Shown here: positions 38,173 through 52,055 of the stretch, piece after piece
How the letters are laid out: every line of letters starts with the position of its first letter
Numbering within the stretch: the first letter of the stretch is position 1
Program-made: the position numbers and the translations under genes
The notes under the pieces: generated by a model
Database searches by the model: none
The model's input: only the letters and a program-made list of their open reading frames with translations
Told to the model about the DNA's origin: nothing
Assembly (NCBI GenBank): GCA_036417435.1
Contig: JAZAQT010000083.1
Span: forward strand, 1-64,000
Reading direction: 5' to 3'
DNA from: Inia geoffrensis
Taxonomy: Eukaryota; Chordata; Mammalia; Artiodactyla; Iniidae
DNA: 64,000 bases

Positions 38173-39908
38173 CTCACAATCCTGCAGAGTTCCAAATGAC
38201 CCCTATCATCCAAAAATTTATTGAAGGAAGGCTGTGAAGAGGACTTGAATGCGACGCAGAATTGCAGAAAACAGATATCAGGGGGTAGATAAGAATTGCT
38301 CTGAAAGCGTAGGAAAAGAGGCAGCAGTTCGACAGTGATGCACTTGCCCAAAATGGGCGTATGCGTTTTTTCCTAAATATATTCAGGAAAAAACGCATAC
38401 GCCGTTTTTGGCCAACCAAGCAAGCCTGCAATGGAAATCCGCACTACAAGGAAGTCTCACTTCCCACCGATCCAAAGAGCCGTCCGAAAAAATTGTAAAA
38501 TCCAGAGAGGCAGGACAGGCCATGGAGAACCGGCAGCCTTGTTATGCTGATGGACTGGATGTAAACTGCCAACAGCCACTCTGGAGAAGTGGATGGTGTT
38601 TCCTGGAACAAAGAAAAAAACAAGTTAGAGAGCCTAGGGCACTTCCACTTATGGTGCTATAGATTCGGAAAATTTAAATGAAAAAGACACAGCCACACCA
38701 AAGTTTGGGGCTGCTCTGTGTAGGGGATCCTTGACTATGGTACAACTTTAATAGCCCAGAAAGAGAAAAATGGATATAGAAGTTGTGGTACATCCCTACA
38801 ATGGAATATCACTCAACAATGAAATCAATGGCAACACACCAGTAGCAGCATAATGACAGGATTTAGTTATGATGATTCTAAGTGAAATAAGTCACACAGA
38901 AAAAGAAACATCATAAGATATCACTAATAACGGGAATGTAAACACGGCTACGTGTGAACTGCATTACAAAAAACAACAGAGTCTTACATTTACAAAAGAA
39001 ACTTATGCTTGCTTAAGGGGAAAGGAGAGTGGGGAGGCTGCATAAAACCAGAGGTTGACATTAGGACAGATACCATTCCATAAGCCAAATATATATTAGA
39101 CAAGACCTACTCATTGCTCAACCAAATGGACTCAACACCCCGTATTCAAAACCTAGGAATATACCTGACTATGAAGAAAATTAAAACCCATACATTTATA
39201 GGTCTCCATAAGAAAATCATTTGTGTACAGCAGCATACACACAGCAGTGTCAATAAGCTAAATCCCCTTATAAAAATAAATTTGAATAAGTAAACACAAG
39301 GACTGTCAAATAGAGAGAAATACTTAAATAAGTCCTTCAGGGCTTGTGAGGAATCTTGGATTTACCACCTCTACATCCACAGCTGGGGGAGAGATAAGGC
39401 TGGACACTTGGGGCTGATACTATTGGTGAGGGAATGCAGACCCTTTGAGGTAATGGTGCATGGTTCCCATTGCACGGGTCCCAAATCTCCACGTTTAAGG
39501 GATTTATCCTTCAGCTAAAATACGCATGGAAATCCCAGAATATGGTCCACGAAGTGATCATGCCAAATTTCTAAAACTCATCGCCATTGTAGCCCCCTGG
39601 TACTCGAGTTCGCCGTTCCAGATGCAATATTAACATTCTCCCCACTTGGAGAGTCAGTGCCTTTGACCTCTTGTTTGGCACAGTTTGCAATTTCCGTGGA
39701 AGATGAACAGGAATAAGGAGAACGAATGAGTGGCTAACTCGATGTGTTTGGACGGGCACATTGAACTCTAATTTCCCTACAGGAAGAAGAATTCACCAAA
39801 GGCTCAGCGTGCCATGCCGGAACGAGATTAGGGCCTGAAGCAATTCTTCGGGTTTTCGGTCAGCTCACAAGAAAGCGAGTTGAGAAAAGGAGATTTTTGG
39901 CACTGTAA
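38173..39908 (+). repeat. Satellite monomer U23 (D type)
   Basis: 1,736 bp. Palindrome 38344-38415 with four mismatched pairs, the most degraded internal copy (TTGCCCAAAATGG; CCTAAATA core). First unit with GATGGACTGGATG and AAAAAATTGTAAAATCC. Confidence 0.95.
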
Positions 39909-41644
39909 CTCACAATCCTGCAGAGTTCCAAATGACCCCTATCATCCAAAAATTTATTGAAGTAAGGCTGTGAAGAGGACTTGAACGCGACGCAGAATTG
40001 CAGAAAACAGATATCAGGGGGTACATAAGAATTGCTCTGAAAGCGTATGAAAAGAGGCAGCAGTTCGACAGTGATGCACTTGGCCAAAAAGGGCGTATGC
40101 ATTTTTTCCTGAATATATTCAGGAAAAAACGCATACGCCCTTTTTGGCCAACCAAGCAAGCCTGCAATGGAAATCCGCACTACAAGGAAGTCTCACTTCC
40201 CACCGATCCAAAGAGCCGTCCGAAAAAATTGTAAAATCCAGAGAGGCAGGACAGGCCATGTTGAACCGGCAGCCTTGTTATGCTGATGGACTGGATGTAA
40301 ACTGCCAACAGCCACTCTGGAGAAGTGGATGGTGTTTCCTGGAAAAAAGAAAAAAACACGCTAGAGAGCCTAGGGCACTTCCACTTATGGTGCTATAGAT
40401 TCGGAAAATTTAAATGAAAAAGACACAGCCACACCAAAGTTTGGGGCTGCTCTGTGTACGGGAGCCTTGACTATGGTACAACTTTAATAGCCCAGAAAGA
40501 GAAAAATGGATATAGAAATTGTGGTACATCCCTACAATGGAATATCACTCAACAATGAAATCAATGGCAACACACCAGTAGCAGCATAATGAGAGGATTT
40601 AGTTATGATGATTCTAAGTGAAATAAGTCACACAGAAAAAGAAACATCATAAGATATCACTAATACCGGGACTGTAAAAACGGCTACGTGAGAACTGCAT
40701 TACAAAACACAACAGAGTCTCACATTTACAAAAGAAACTTATGCTTGCTTAAGGGGAAAGGAGAGTGGGGAGGCTGCATAAAACCAGAGGTTGACATTAG
40801 GACAGATACCATTCCATAAGCCAAATATATATTAGACAAGACCTACTCCTTGCTCAACCAAATGGACTCTACACCCCGTATTCAAAACCCAGGAATATAC
40901 CTGAGTATGAAGAAAATTAAAACCCATACATTTATAGGTCTCCATAAGAAAATCATTTGTGTACAGCAGCATACACACAGCAGTGTCAATAAGCTAAATC
41001 CCCTTATAAAAATAAATTTGAATAAGAAAACACAAGGACTGTCAAATAGAGAGAAATACTTAAATAAGTCCTTCAGGGCTTGTGAGGAATCTTGGATTTA
41101 CCACCTCTACATCCACAGCTGGGGGAGAGATAAGGCTGGACACTTGGGGCTGATACTATTGGTGAGGGAATGCAGACCCTTTGAGGTAATGGTGCATGGT
41201 TCCCATTGCACGGGTCCCAAATCTCCACGTTTAAGGGATTTATCCTTCAGCTAAAATACGCATGGAAATCCCAGAATATGGTCCACGAAGTGATCTTACC
41301 AAATTTCTAAAACTCATCGCCATTTTCGCCCCCTGGTACTAGAGTTCGCCGTTCCAGATGCGATATTAACATTCTCCCCACTTGGAGAGTCAGTGCCTTT
41401 GACCCCTTGTTTGGCACAGTTTGCAATTTCTGTGGAAGATGAACAGGAATAAGGAGAACGAATGAGCGGCTAACTCGATGTGTTTGGACGGGCACATTGA
41501 ACTCTGATTTCCCTACAGGAAGAAGAATTCACCAAAGGCTCAGTGTGCCATGCCGGAACGAGATTAGGGCCTGAAGCAATTCTTCGGGTTTGCGGTCAGC
41601 TCACAAGAAAGCGAGTTGAGAAAAGGAGATTTTTGGCACTGTAA
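39909..41644 (+). repeat. Satellite monomer U24 (D type)
   Basis: 1,736 bp. Palindrome 40080-40151 with one mismatch (GTATGCATTTTTTCC). Shares GGCCATGTTGAACC and GGAAAAAAGAAAAAAACACG with U26. Confidence 0.95.
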
Positions 41645-43380
41645 CTCACAATCCTGCAGAGTTCCAAATGACCCCTATCATCCAAAAATTTATTGAAGGA
41701 AGGCTGTGAAGAGGACTTGAATGCGACGCAGAATTGCTGAAAACAGATATCAGGGGGTACATAAGAATTGCTCTGAAAGCGTAGGAAAAGAGGCAGCAGT
41801 TCGACAGTGATGCACTTGGCCAAAAAGGGCGTATGCGTTTTTTCCTGAATATATTCAGGAAAAAACGCATACGCCCTTTTTGGCAAACCAAGCAAGCCTG
41901 CAATGGAAATCCGCACTACAAGGAAGTCTCACTTCCCACCGATCCAAAGGGCTGTCCGAAAAAATTGTAAAATCCAGAGAGGCAGGGCAGGCCATGGAGA
42001 ACCGGCAGCCTTGTTATGCTGATGGACTGGATGTAAACTGCCAACAGCCACTCTGGAGAAGTGGATGGTGTTTCCTGGAACAAAGAAAAAAACAAGCTAG
42101 AGAGCCTAGGGCACTTCCACTTATGGTGCTATAGATTCGGAAAATTTAAATGAAAAAGACAGAGCCACACCAAAGTTTGGGGCTGCTCTGTGTACGGGAT
42201 CCTTGACTATGGTACAACTTTAATAGCCCAGAAAGAGAAAAATGGATATAGAAGTTGTGGTACATCCCTACAATGGAATATCACTCAACAATGAAATCAA
42301 TGGCAACACACCAGTAGCAGCATAATGACAGGATTTAGTTATGATGATTCTAAGTGAAATAAGTCACACAGAAAAAGAAACATCATAAGATATCACTAAT
42401 AACGGGAATGTAAACACGGCTACGTGTGAACTGCATTACAAAAAACAACAGAGTCTTACATTTACAAAAGAAACTTATGCTTGCTTAAGGGGAAAGGAGA
42501 GTGGGGAGGCTGCATAAAAACAGAGGTTGACATTAGGACAGATACCATTCCATAAGCCAAATATATATTAGACAAGACCTACTCATTGCTCAACCAAATG
42601 GACTCAACACCCCATATTCAAAACCTAGGAATATACCTGACTATGAAGAAAATTAAAACCCATACATTTATAGGTCTCCATAAGAAAATCATTTGTGTAC
42701 AGCAGCATACACACAGCAGTGTCAATAAGCTAAATCCCCTTATAAAAATAAATTTGAATAAGTAAACACAAGGACTGTCAAATAGAGAAAAATACTTAAA
42801 TAAGTCCTTCAGGGCTTGTGAGGAATCTTGGATTTACCACCTCTACATCCACAGCTGGGGGAGAGATAAGGCTGGACACTTGGGGCTGATACTATTGGTG
42901 AGGGAATGCAGACCCTTTGAGGTAATGGTGCATGGTTCCCATTGCACGGGTCCCAAATCTCCACGTTTAAGGGATTTATCCTTCAGCTAAAATACGCATG
43001 GAAATCCCAGAATATGGTCCACGAAGTGATCATGCCAAATTTCTAAAACTCATCGCCATTGTAGCCCCCTGGTACTCGAGTTCGCCGTTCCAGATGCAAT
43101 ATTAACATTCTCCCCACTTGGAGAGTCAGTGCCTTTGACCTCTTGTTTGGCACAGTTTGCAATTTCCGTGGAAGATGAACAGGAATAAGGAGAACGAATG
43201 AGTGGCTAACTCGATGTGTTTGGACGGGCACATTGAACTCTAATTTCCCTACAGGAAGAAGAATTCACCAAAGGCTCAGCGTGCCATGCCGGAACGAGAT
43301 TAGGGCCTGAAGCAATTCTTCGGGTTTTCGGTCAGCTCACAAGAAAGCGAGTTGAGAAAAGGAGATTTTTGGCACTGTAA
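41645..43380 (+). repeat. Satellite monomer U25 (D type)
   Basis: 1,736 bp. Palindrome 41816-41887 with one mismatch (TTTTTGGCAAA). Shares GGGCTGTCCG and GACAGAGCCAC with U27. Confidence 0.95.
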
Positions 43381-45115
43381 CTCACAATCCTGCAGAGTTC
43401 CAAATGACCCCTATCATCCAAAAATTTATTGAAGTAAGGCTGTGAAGAGGACTTGAACGCGACGCAGAATTGCAGAAAACAGATATCGGGGGTACATAAG
43501 AATTGCTCTGAAAGCGTATGAAAAGAGGCAGCAGTTCGACAGTGATGCACTTGGCCAAAAAGGGCGTATGCGTTTTTTCCTGAATATATTCAGGAAAAAA
43601 CGCATACGCCCTTTTTGGCCAACCAAGCAAGCCTGCAATGGAAATCCGCACTACAAGGAAGTCTCACTTCCCACCGATCCAAAGAGCCGTCCGAAAAAAT
43701 TGTAAAATCCAGAGAGGCAGGACAGGCCATGTTGAACCGGCAGCCTTGTTATGCTGATGGACTGGATGTAAACTGCCAACAGCCACTCTGGAGAAGTGGA
43801 TGGTGTTTCCTGGAAAAAAGAAAAAAACACGCTAGAGAGCCTAGGGCACTTCCACTTATGGTGCTATAGATTCGGAAAATTTAAATGAAAAAGACACAGC
43901 CACACCAAAGTTTGGGGCTGCTCTGTGTACGGGAGCCTTGACTATGGTACAACTTTAATAGCCAAGAAAGAGAAAAATGGATATAGAAATTGTGGTACAT
44001 CCCTACAATGGAATATCACTCAACAATGAAATCAATGGCAACACACCAGTAGCAGCATAATGACAGGATTTACTTATGATGATTCTAAGTGAAATAAGTC
44101 ACACAGAAAAAGAAACATCATAAGATATCACTAATACCGGGACTGTAAACACGGCTACGTGAGAACTGCATTACAAAACACAACAGAGTCTCACATTTAC
44201 AAAAGAAACTTATGCTTGCTTAAGGGGAAAGGAGAGTGGGGAGGCTGCATAAAACCAGAGGTTGACATTAGGACAGATACCATTCCATAAGCCAAATATA
44301 TATTAGACAAGACCTACTCCTTGCTCAACCAAATGGACTCTACACCCCGTATTCAAAACCCAGGAATATACCTGAGTATGAAGAAAATTAAAACCCATAC
44401 ATTTATAGGTCTCCATAAGAAAATCATTTGTGTACAGCAGCATACACACAGCAGTGTCAATAAGCTAAATCCCCTTATAAAAATAAATTTGAATAAGAAA
44501 ACACAAGGACTGTCAAATAGAGAGAAATACTTAAATAAGTCCTTCAGGGCTTGTGAGGAATCTTGGATTTACCACCTCTACATCCACAGCTGGGGGAGAG
44601 ATAAGGCTGGACACTTGGGGCTGATACTATTGGTGAGGGAATGCAGACCCTTTGAGGTAATGGTGCATGGTTCCCATTGCACGGGTCCCAAATCTCCACG
44701 TTTAAGGGATTTATCCTTCAGCTAAAATACGCATGGAAATCCCAGAATATGGTCCACGAAGTGATCTTGCCAAATTTCTAAAACTCATCGCCATTTTCGC
44801 CCCCTGGTACTAGAGTTCGCCGTTCCAGATGCGATATTAACATTCTCCCCACTTGGAGAGTCAGTGCCTTTGACCCCTTGTTTGGCACAGTTTGCAATTT
44901 CTGTGGAAGATGAACAGGAATAAGGAGAACGAATGAGCGGCTAACTCGATGTGTTTGGACGGGCACATTGAACTCTGATTTCCCTACAGGAAGAAGAATT
45001 CACCAAAGGCTCAGTGTGCCATGCCGGAACGAGATTAGGGCCTGAAGCAATTCTTCGGGTTTGCGGTCAGCTCACAAGAAAGCGAGTTGAGAAAAGGAGA
45101 TTTTTGGCACTGTAA
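43381..45115 (+). repeat. Satellite monomer U26 (D type)
   Basis: 1,735 bp; one G is missing in GATATCGGGGGTAC. Palindrome 43551-43622, perfect, although its partner U24 has a mismatch. Confidence 0.95.
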
Positions 45116-46851
45116 CTCACAATCCTGCAGAGTTCCAAATGACCCCTATCATCCAAAAATTTATTGAAGGAAGGCTGTGAAGAGGACTTGAATGCGACGC
45201 AGAATTGCTGAAAACAGATATCAGGGGGTACATAAGAATTGCTCTGCAAGCGTAGGAAAAGAGGCAGCAGTTCGACAGTGATGCACTTGGCCAAAAAGGG
45301 CGTATGCGTTTTTTCCTGAATATATTCAGGAAAAAACGCATACGCCCTTTTTGGCAAACCAAGCAAGCCTGCAATGGAAATCCGCACTACAAGGAAGTCT
45401 CACTTCCCACCGATCCAAAGGGCTGTCCGAAAAAATTGTAAAATCCAGAGAGGCAGGGCAGGCCATGGAGAACCGGCAGCCTTGTTATGCTGATGGACTG
45501 GATGTAAACTGCCAACAGCCACTCTGGAGAAGTGGATGGTGTTTCCTGGAACAAAGAAAAAAACAAGCTAGAGAGCCTAGGGCACTTCCACTTATGGTGC
45601 TATAGATTCGGAAAATTTAAATGAAAAAGACAGAGCCACACCAAAGTTTGGGGCTGCTCTGTGTACGGGATCCTTGACTATGGTACAACTTTAATAGCCC
45701 AGAAAGAGAAAAATGGATATAGAAGTTGTGGTACATCCCTACAATGGAATATCACTCAACAATGAAATCAATGGCAACAGACCAGTAGCAGCATAATGAG
45801 TGGATTTAGTTATGATGATTCTAAGTGAAATAACTCACACAGAAAAAGAAACATCATAAGATATCACTAATACCGGGAATGTAAACACGGCTACGTGTGA
45901 ACTGCATTATAAAACACAACAGAGTCTCACATTTACAAAAGAAACTTATGCTTGCTTAAGGGGAAAGGAGAGTGGGGAGGCTGCATAAAACCAGAGGTTG
46001 ACATTAGGACAGATACCATTCCATAAGCCAAATATATATTAGACAAGACCTACTCCTTGCTCAACCAAATGGACTCAACACCCCGTATTCAAAACCTAGG
46101 AATATACCTGACTATGAAGAAAATTAAAACCCATACATTTATAGGTCTCCATAAGAAAATCATTTGTGTAGAGCAGCATACACACAGCAGTGTAAATAAG
46201 CTAAATCCCCTTATAAAAATAAATTTGAAAAAGAAAACACAAGGACTGTCAAATAGAGAGAAATTCTTAAATAAGTCCTTCAGGGCTTGTGAGGAATCTG
46301 GGATTTACCACCTCTACATCCACAGCTGGGGGAGAGATAAGGCTGAACACTTGGGGCTGATACTATTGGTGAGGGAATGCAGACCCTTTGAGGTAATGGT
46401 GCATGGTTCCCATTGCACGGGTCCCAAATCTCCACGTGTAAGGGATTTATGCTTCAGCTAAAATATGCATGGAAAACCCAGAATATGGTCCACGAAGTGA
46501 TCACGCACAATTTCTAAAACTCATCGCCATTTTAGCCCCCTGGTACTCGAGTTCGCCGTTCCAGATGCAATATTAACATTCTCCCCACTTGGAGAGTCAG
46601 TGCCTTTTACCTCTTGTTTGGCAGAGTTTGCAATTTCTGTGGAAGATGAACAGGAATAAGGAGAACGAATGAGCAGCTAACTTGATGTGTTTGGACGGGC
46701 ACATTGAACTCTGGTTTCCCTACAGGAAGAAGAATTCATCAAAGGCTCAGAGTGCCATGGCGGAACGAGATTAGGGTCGGAAACAATTCTTCGGGTTTGC
46801 GGTCAGCTCACAAGAAAGCGAGTTGAGAAAACGAGATTTTTGGCACTGTAA
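45116..46851 (+). repeat. Satellite monomer U27 (D type)
   Basis: 1,736 bp. Palindrome 45287-45358 with the same single mismatch as U25. From ~45,780 it leaves the dimer pattern and has GTAGAGCAGC, shared with U28. Confidence 0.95.
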
Positions 46852-48584
46852 TTCACAATCCTGCAGTTCCAAAGGGCCCCTATCATCCAAAAATTTATTG
46901 AAGGAAGGCTGTGAAGAGGACTTGAACGCGACACAGAGTTGCAGAAAACAGATATCAGGGGGTAGATAAGAATTGCTATGAAAGAGAAGGAAAAGAGGCA
47001 GCAGTTCGACAGTGATGTACTTGGCCAAAAAGGGCGTATGCGTTTTTTCCTGAATATATTCAGGAAAAAACGCATACGCCCTTTTTGGCTAACTAAGCAA
47101 GCCTGCAATGGAAATCCGCACTATAAGGAAGTCTCACTTCCCACCGATCCAAAGGGCCGTCCGAAAAAAGTGTAAAATCCAGAGAGGCAGGACAGGCCAT
47201 GGAGAACCGGCAGCCTTGTTATGCTGATGGGCGGGATGTAAACTGCCAACAGCCACTCTGGAGAAGTGGATGGTGTTTCCTGGAACAAAGAGAAAAACAA
47301 GCTAGAGAGCCTAGGGCACTTCCACTTATGGTGCTATAGATTCGGAAAATTTAAATGAAAAAGACACAGCCACACCAAAGTTTGGGGCTGCTCTGTGTAC
47401 GGGATCCTTGACTATGGTACAACTTTAATAGCCCAGAAAGAGAAAAATGGATATAGAAGTTGTGGTACATCCCTACAATGGAATATCACTCAACAATGAA
47501 ATCAATGGCAACAGACCAGTAGCAGCATAATGAGAGGATTTAGTTATGATGATTCTAAGTGAAATAAGTCACACAGAAAAAGAAACATCATAAGATATCA
47601 CTAATACCGGGAATGTAAACACGGCAACGTGTGAACTGCTTTACAAAACACAACAGAGTCTCACATTTACAAAAGAAACTTATGCTTGCTTAAGGGGAAA
47701 GGAGAGTGGGGAGGCTGCATAAAACCAGAGGTTGACATTAGGACAGATACCATTCCATAAGCCAAATATATATTAGACAAGACTTACTCCTTGCTCAACC
47801 AAATGGACTCAACACCCCATATTCAAAACCTAGGAATATACCTGACTATGAAGAAAATTAAAACCCATACATTTATAGGTCTCCATAAGAAAATCATTTG
47901 TGTAGAGCAGCATACACACAGCAGTGTAAATAAGCCAAATCCCCTTATAAAAATAAATTTGAAAAAGGAAACACAAGGACTTTCAAATAGAGAGAAATTC
48001 TTAAATAAGTCCTTCAGGGCTTGTGAGGAATCTTGGATTTACCACCTCTACATCCACAGCTGGGGGAGAGATAAGGCTGAACACTTGCGGCTGATACTAT
48101 TGGTGAGGGAATGCAGACCCTTTGAGGTAATGGTGCATGGTTCCAATTGCACGGGTCCCAAATCTCCACGTGTAAGGGATTTATGCTTCAGCTAAAATAT
48201 GCATGGAAAACCCAGAATATGGTCCACGAAGTGACCAGGCAAAATTTTAAAACTCATCGCCATTTTCGCCCCCTGGTACTAGAGTTCGCCGTTCCAGATG
48301 CGATATTAACATTCTCCCCACTTGCAGAGTCAGTGCCTTTGACCTCTTGTTTGGCACAGTTTGCAATTTCTGTGGAAGATGAACAGGAATAAGGAGAACG
48401 AATGAGCGGCTAACTCGATGTGTTTGGACGGGCACATTGAACTCTGATTTCCCTACAGGAAGAAGAATTCACCAAAGGCTCAGCGTGCCATGCCGGAACG
48501 AGATTAGGGCCTGAAGCAAATCTTCGGGTTTGCGGTCAGCTCACAAGAAAGCGAGTTGAGAAAAGGAGATTTTTGGCACTGTAA
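46852..48584 (+). repeat. Satellite monomer U28 (D type)
   Basis: 1,733 bp. Starts TTCACAATCC and lacks two bases (CCTGCAGTTCC), a deletion also in U31 and U32. Palindrome 47021-47092 with one mismatch (TTGGCTAA). Confidence 0.95.
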
Positions 48585-50319
48585 CTCACAATCCTGCAGA
48601 GTTCCAAATGACCCCATCATCCAAAAATTTATTGAAGGAAGGCTGTGAAGAGGACTTGAACGCGACGCAGAATTGCAGAAAACAGATATCAGGGGGTACA
48701 TAAGAATTGCTCTGAAAGCGTAGGAAAAGAGGCAGCAGTTCGACAGTGATGCACTTGGCCAAAAAGGGCGTATGCGTTTTTTCCTGAATATATTCAGGAA
48801 AAAACGCATACGCCCTTTTTGGCCAACCAAGCAAGCCTGCACTGGAAATCTGCACTACAAGGCAGTCTCACTTCCCACCGATCCAAAGGGCCGTCCGAAA
48901 AAAGTGTAAAATCCAGAGAGGCAGGACAGTCCATGGAGAACCGGCAGCCTTGTTATGCTGATGGACTGGATGTAAACTGCCAACAGCCACTCTGGAGAAG
49001 TGCATGGTGTTTCCTGGAACAAAGAAAAAACCAAGCTAGAGAGCCTAGGGCACTTCCACTTATGGTGCTATAGATTCGGAAAATTTAAATGAAAAAGACA
49101 CAGCCACACCAAAGTTTGGGGCTGCTCTGTGTACGGGATCCTTGACTATGGTACAACTTTAATAGCCCAGAAAGAGAAAAATGGATATAGAAGTTGTGGT
49201 ACATCCCTACAGTGGAATATCACTCAACAATGAAATCCATGGCAACACACCAGTAGCAGCATAATGACAGGATTTAGTTATGATGATTCTAAGTGAAATA
49301 AGTCACACAGAAAAAGAAACATCATAAGATATCACTAATAACGGGAATGTAAACACGGCTACGTGTGAACTGCATTACAAAACACAACAGAGTCTTACAT
49401 TTACAAAAGAAACTTATGCTTGCTTAAGGGGAAAGGAGAGTGGGGAGGCTGCATAAAACCAGAGGTTGGCATTAGGACAGATACCATTCCATAAGCCAAA
49501 TATATATTAGACAAGACCTACTCATTGCTCAACCAAATGGACTCAACACCCCATATTCAAAACCTAGGAATATACCTGACTATGAAGAAAATTAAAACCC
49601 ATACATTTATAGGTCTCCATAAGAAAATCATTTGTGTACAGCAGCATACACACAGCAGTGTCAATAAGCTAAATCCCCTTATAAAAATAAATTTGAATAA
49701 GAAAACACAAGGACTGTCAAATAGAGAGAAATACTTAAATAAGTCCTTCAGGGCTTGTGAGGAATCTTGGATTTACCACCTCTACATCCACAGCTGGGGG
49801 AGAGATAAGGCTGGACACTTGGGGCTGATACTATTGGTGAGGGAATGCAGACCCTTTGAGGTAATTGTGCATGGTTCCCATTGCACGGGTCCCAAATCTC
49901 CACGTTTAAGGGATTTATCCTTCAGCTAAAATATGCATGGAAAACCCAGAATATGGTCCACGAAGTGATCAGGCCAAATTTCTAAAACTCATCACCATTG
50001 TAGCCCCATGGTACTCGAGTTCGCCGTTCCAGATGCAATATTAACATTCTCCCCACTTGGAGAGTCAGTGCCTTTGACCTCTTGTTTGGCACAGTTTGCA
50101 ATTTCCGTGGAAGATGAACAGGAATAAGGAGAACGAATGAGCGGCTAACTCGATGTGTTTGGACGGGCACATTGAACTCTAATTTCCCTACAGGAAGAAG
50201 AATTCACCAAAGGCTCAGCGTGCCATGCCAGAACAAGATTAGGGCCTGAAGCAATTCTTCGGGTTTTCGGTCAGCTCACAAGAAAGCGAGTTGAGAAAAG
50301 GAGATTTTTGGCACTGTAA
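48585..50319 (+). repeat. Satellite monomer U29 (D type)
   Basis: 1,735 bp; one T lost in GACCCCATCATCC. Palindrome 48755-48826, perfect. Private ACTGGAAATCTGC follows the palindrome. Confidence 0.95.
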
Positions 50320-52055
50320 CTCACAATCCTGCAGAGTTCCAAATGACCCCTATCATCCAAAAATTTATTGAAGGAAGGCTGTGAAGAGGACTTCAACGCG
50401 ACGCAGAATTGCAGAAAACAGATATCAGGGGGTAGATAAGAATTGCTCTGAAAGAGTAGGAAAAGAGGCAGCAGTTCGACAGTGATGCACTTGGCCACAA
50501 AGGGCGTATGCGTTTTTTCCTGAATATATTCAGGAAAAAACGCATACGCCCTTTTTGGCCAACCAAGCAAGCCTGCAATGGAAATCCGCACTACAAGGAA
50601 GTCTCACTTCCCACCGATCCAAAGGGCCGTCCGAAAAAAGTGTAAAATCCAGAGAGGCAGGACAGGCCATGGAGAACCGGCAGCCTTGTTATGCTGATGG
50701 GCGGGATGTAAACTGCCAACAGCCACTCTGGAGAAGTGCATGGTGTTTCCTGGAACAAAGAAAAAACCAAGCTAGAGAGCCTAGGGCACTTCCACTTATG
50801 GTGCTATAGATTCGGAAAATTTAAATGAAAAAGACACAGCCACACCAAAGTTTGGGGCTGCTCTGTGTACGGGATCCTTGACTATGGTACAACTTTAATA
50901 GCCCAGAAAGAGAAAAATGGATATAGAAGTTGTGGTACATCCCTACAATGGAATATCACTCAACAATGAAATCAATGGCAACACACCAGTAGCAGCATAA
51001 TGAGAGGATTTAGTTATGATGATTCTAAGTGAAATAAGTCACACAGAAAAAGATACATCATAAGATATCCCTAATAACGGGAATGTAAACACGGCTACGT
51101 GTGAACTGCATTACAAAACACAACAGAGTCTCACATTTACAAAAGAAACTTATGCTTGCTTAAGGGGAAAGGAGAGTGGGGAGGCTGCATAAAACCAGAG
51201 GTTCACATTAGGACAGATACCATTCCATAAGCCAAATATATATTAGACAAGACCTACTCCTTGCTCAACCAAATGGACTCTACAACCCGTATTCAAAACC
51301 CAGGGATATACCTGAGTATGAAGAAAATTAAAACCCATATATTTATACGTCTCCATAAGAAAATCATTTGTGTACAGCAGGATACACACAGCAGTGTAAA
51401 TAAGCTAAATCCCCTTATAAAAATAAATTTGAAAAAGAAAACACAAGGAATGTCAAATAGAGAGAAATTCTTAAATAAGTCCTTCAGGGCTTGTGAGGAA
51501 TCTTGGATTTACCACCTCTACATCCACAGCTGGGGGAGAGATAAGGCTGAACACTTGGGGCTGATACTATTGGTGAGGGAATGCCGACCCTTTGAGGTAA
51601 TGGTGCATGGTTCCAATTGCACGGGTCCAAAATCTCCACGTGTAAGGGATTTATGCTTCAGCTAAAATATGCATGGAAAACCCAGAATATGGTCCACGAA
51701 GTGATCAGGCACAATTTCTAAAACTCATCGCCATTTTAGCACCCTGGTACTCGAGTTCGCCGTTCCAGATGCAATATTAACATTCTCCCCACTTGGAGAG
51801 TCAGTGCCTTTGACCTCTTGTTTGGCAGAATTTGCAATTTCTGTGGAAGATGAACAGGAATAAGGAGAACGAATGAGCAGCTAACTTGATGTGTTTGGAC
51901 GGGCACATTGAACTCTGGTTTCCCTACAGGAAGAAGAATTCATCAAAGGCTCAGCGTGCCATGGCGGAACGAGATTAGGGCCTGAAGCAATTCTTCGGGT
52001 TTGCGGTCAGCTCACAAGAAAGCGAGTTGAGAAAAGGAGATTTTTGGAACTGTAA
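50320..52055 (+). repeat. Satellite monomer U30 (D type)
   Basis: 1,736 bp. Palindrome 50491-50562 with one mismatch (GGCCACAAAGG). Shares CCCATATATTTATA and CAGCAGGATACAC with U32. Confidence 0.95.

Larger units (their letters stand above)
38730..45779 (+). repeat. Dimeric higher-order repeat, period ~3,471 bp, two copies
   Basis: 38,730-42,308 matches 42,202-45,779 at an offset of 3,472, then 3,471 after a one-base loss in U26. Shared rare states include AATAACGGG, GAATAAGTAAAC, CATGTTGAACC and GGGCTGTCCG. It ends at C42309/G45780. Confidence 0.8.
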
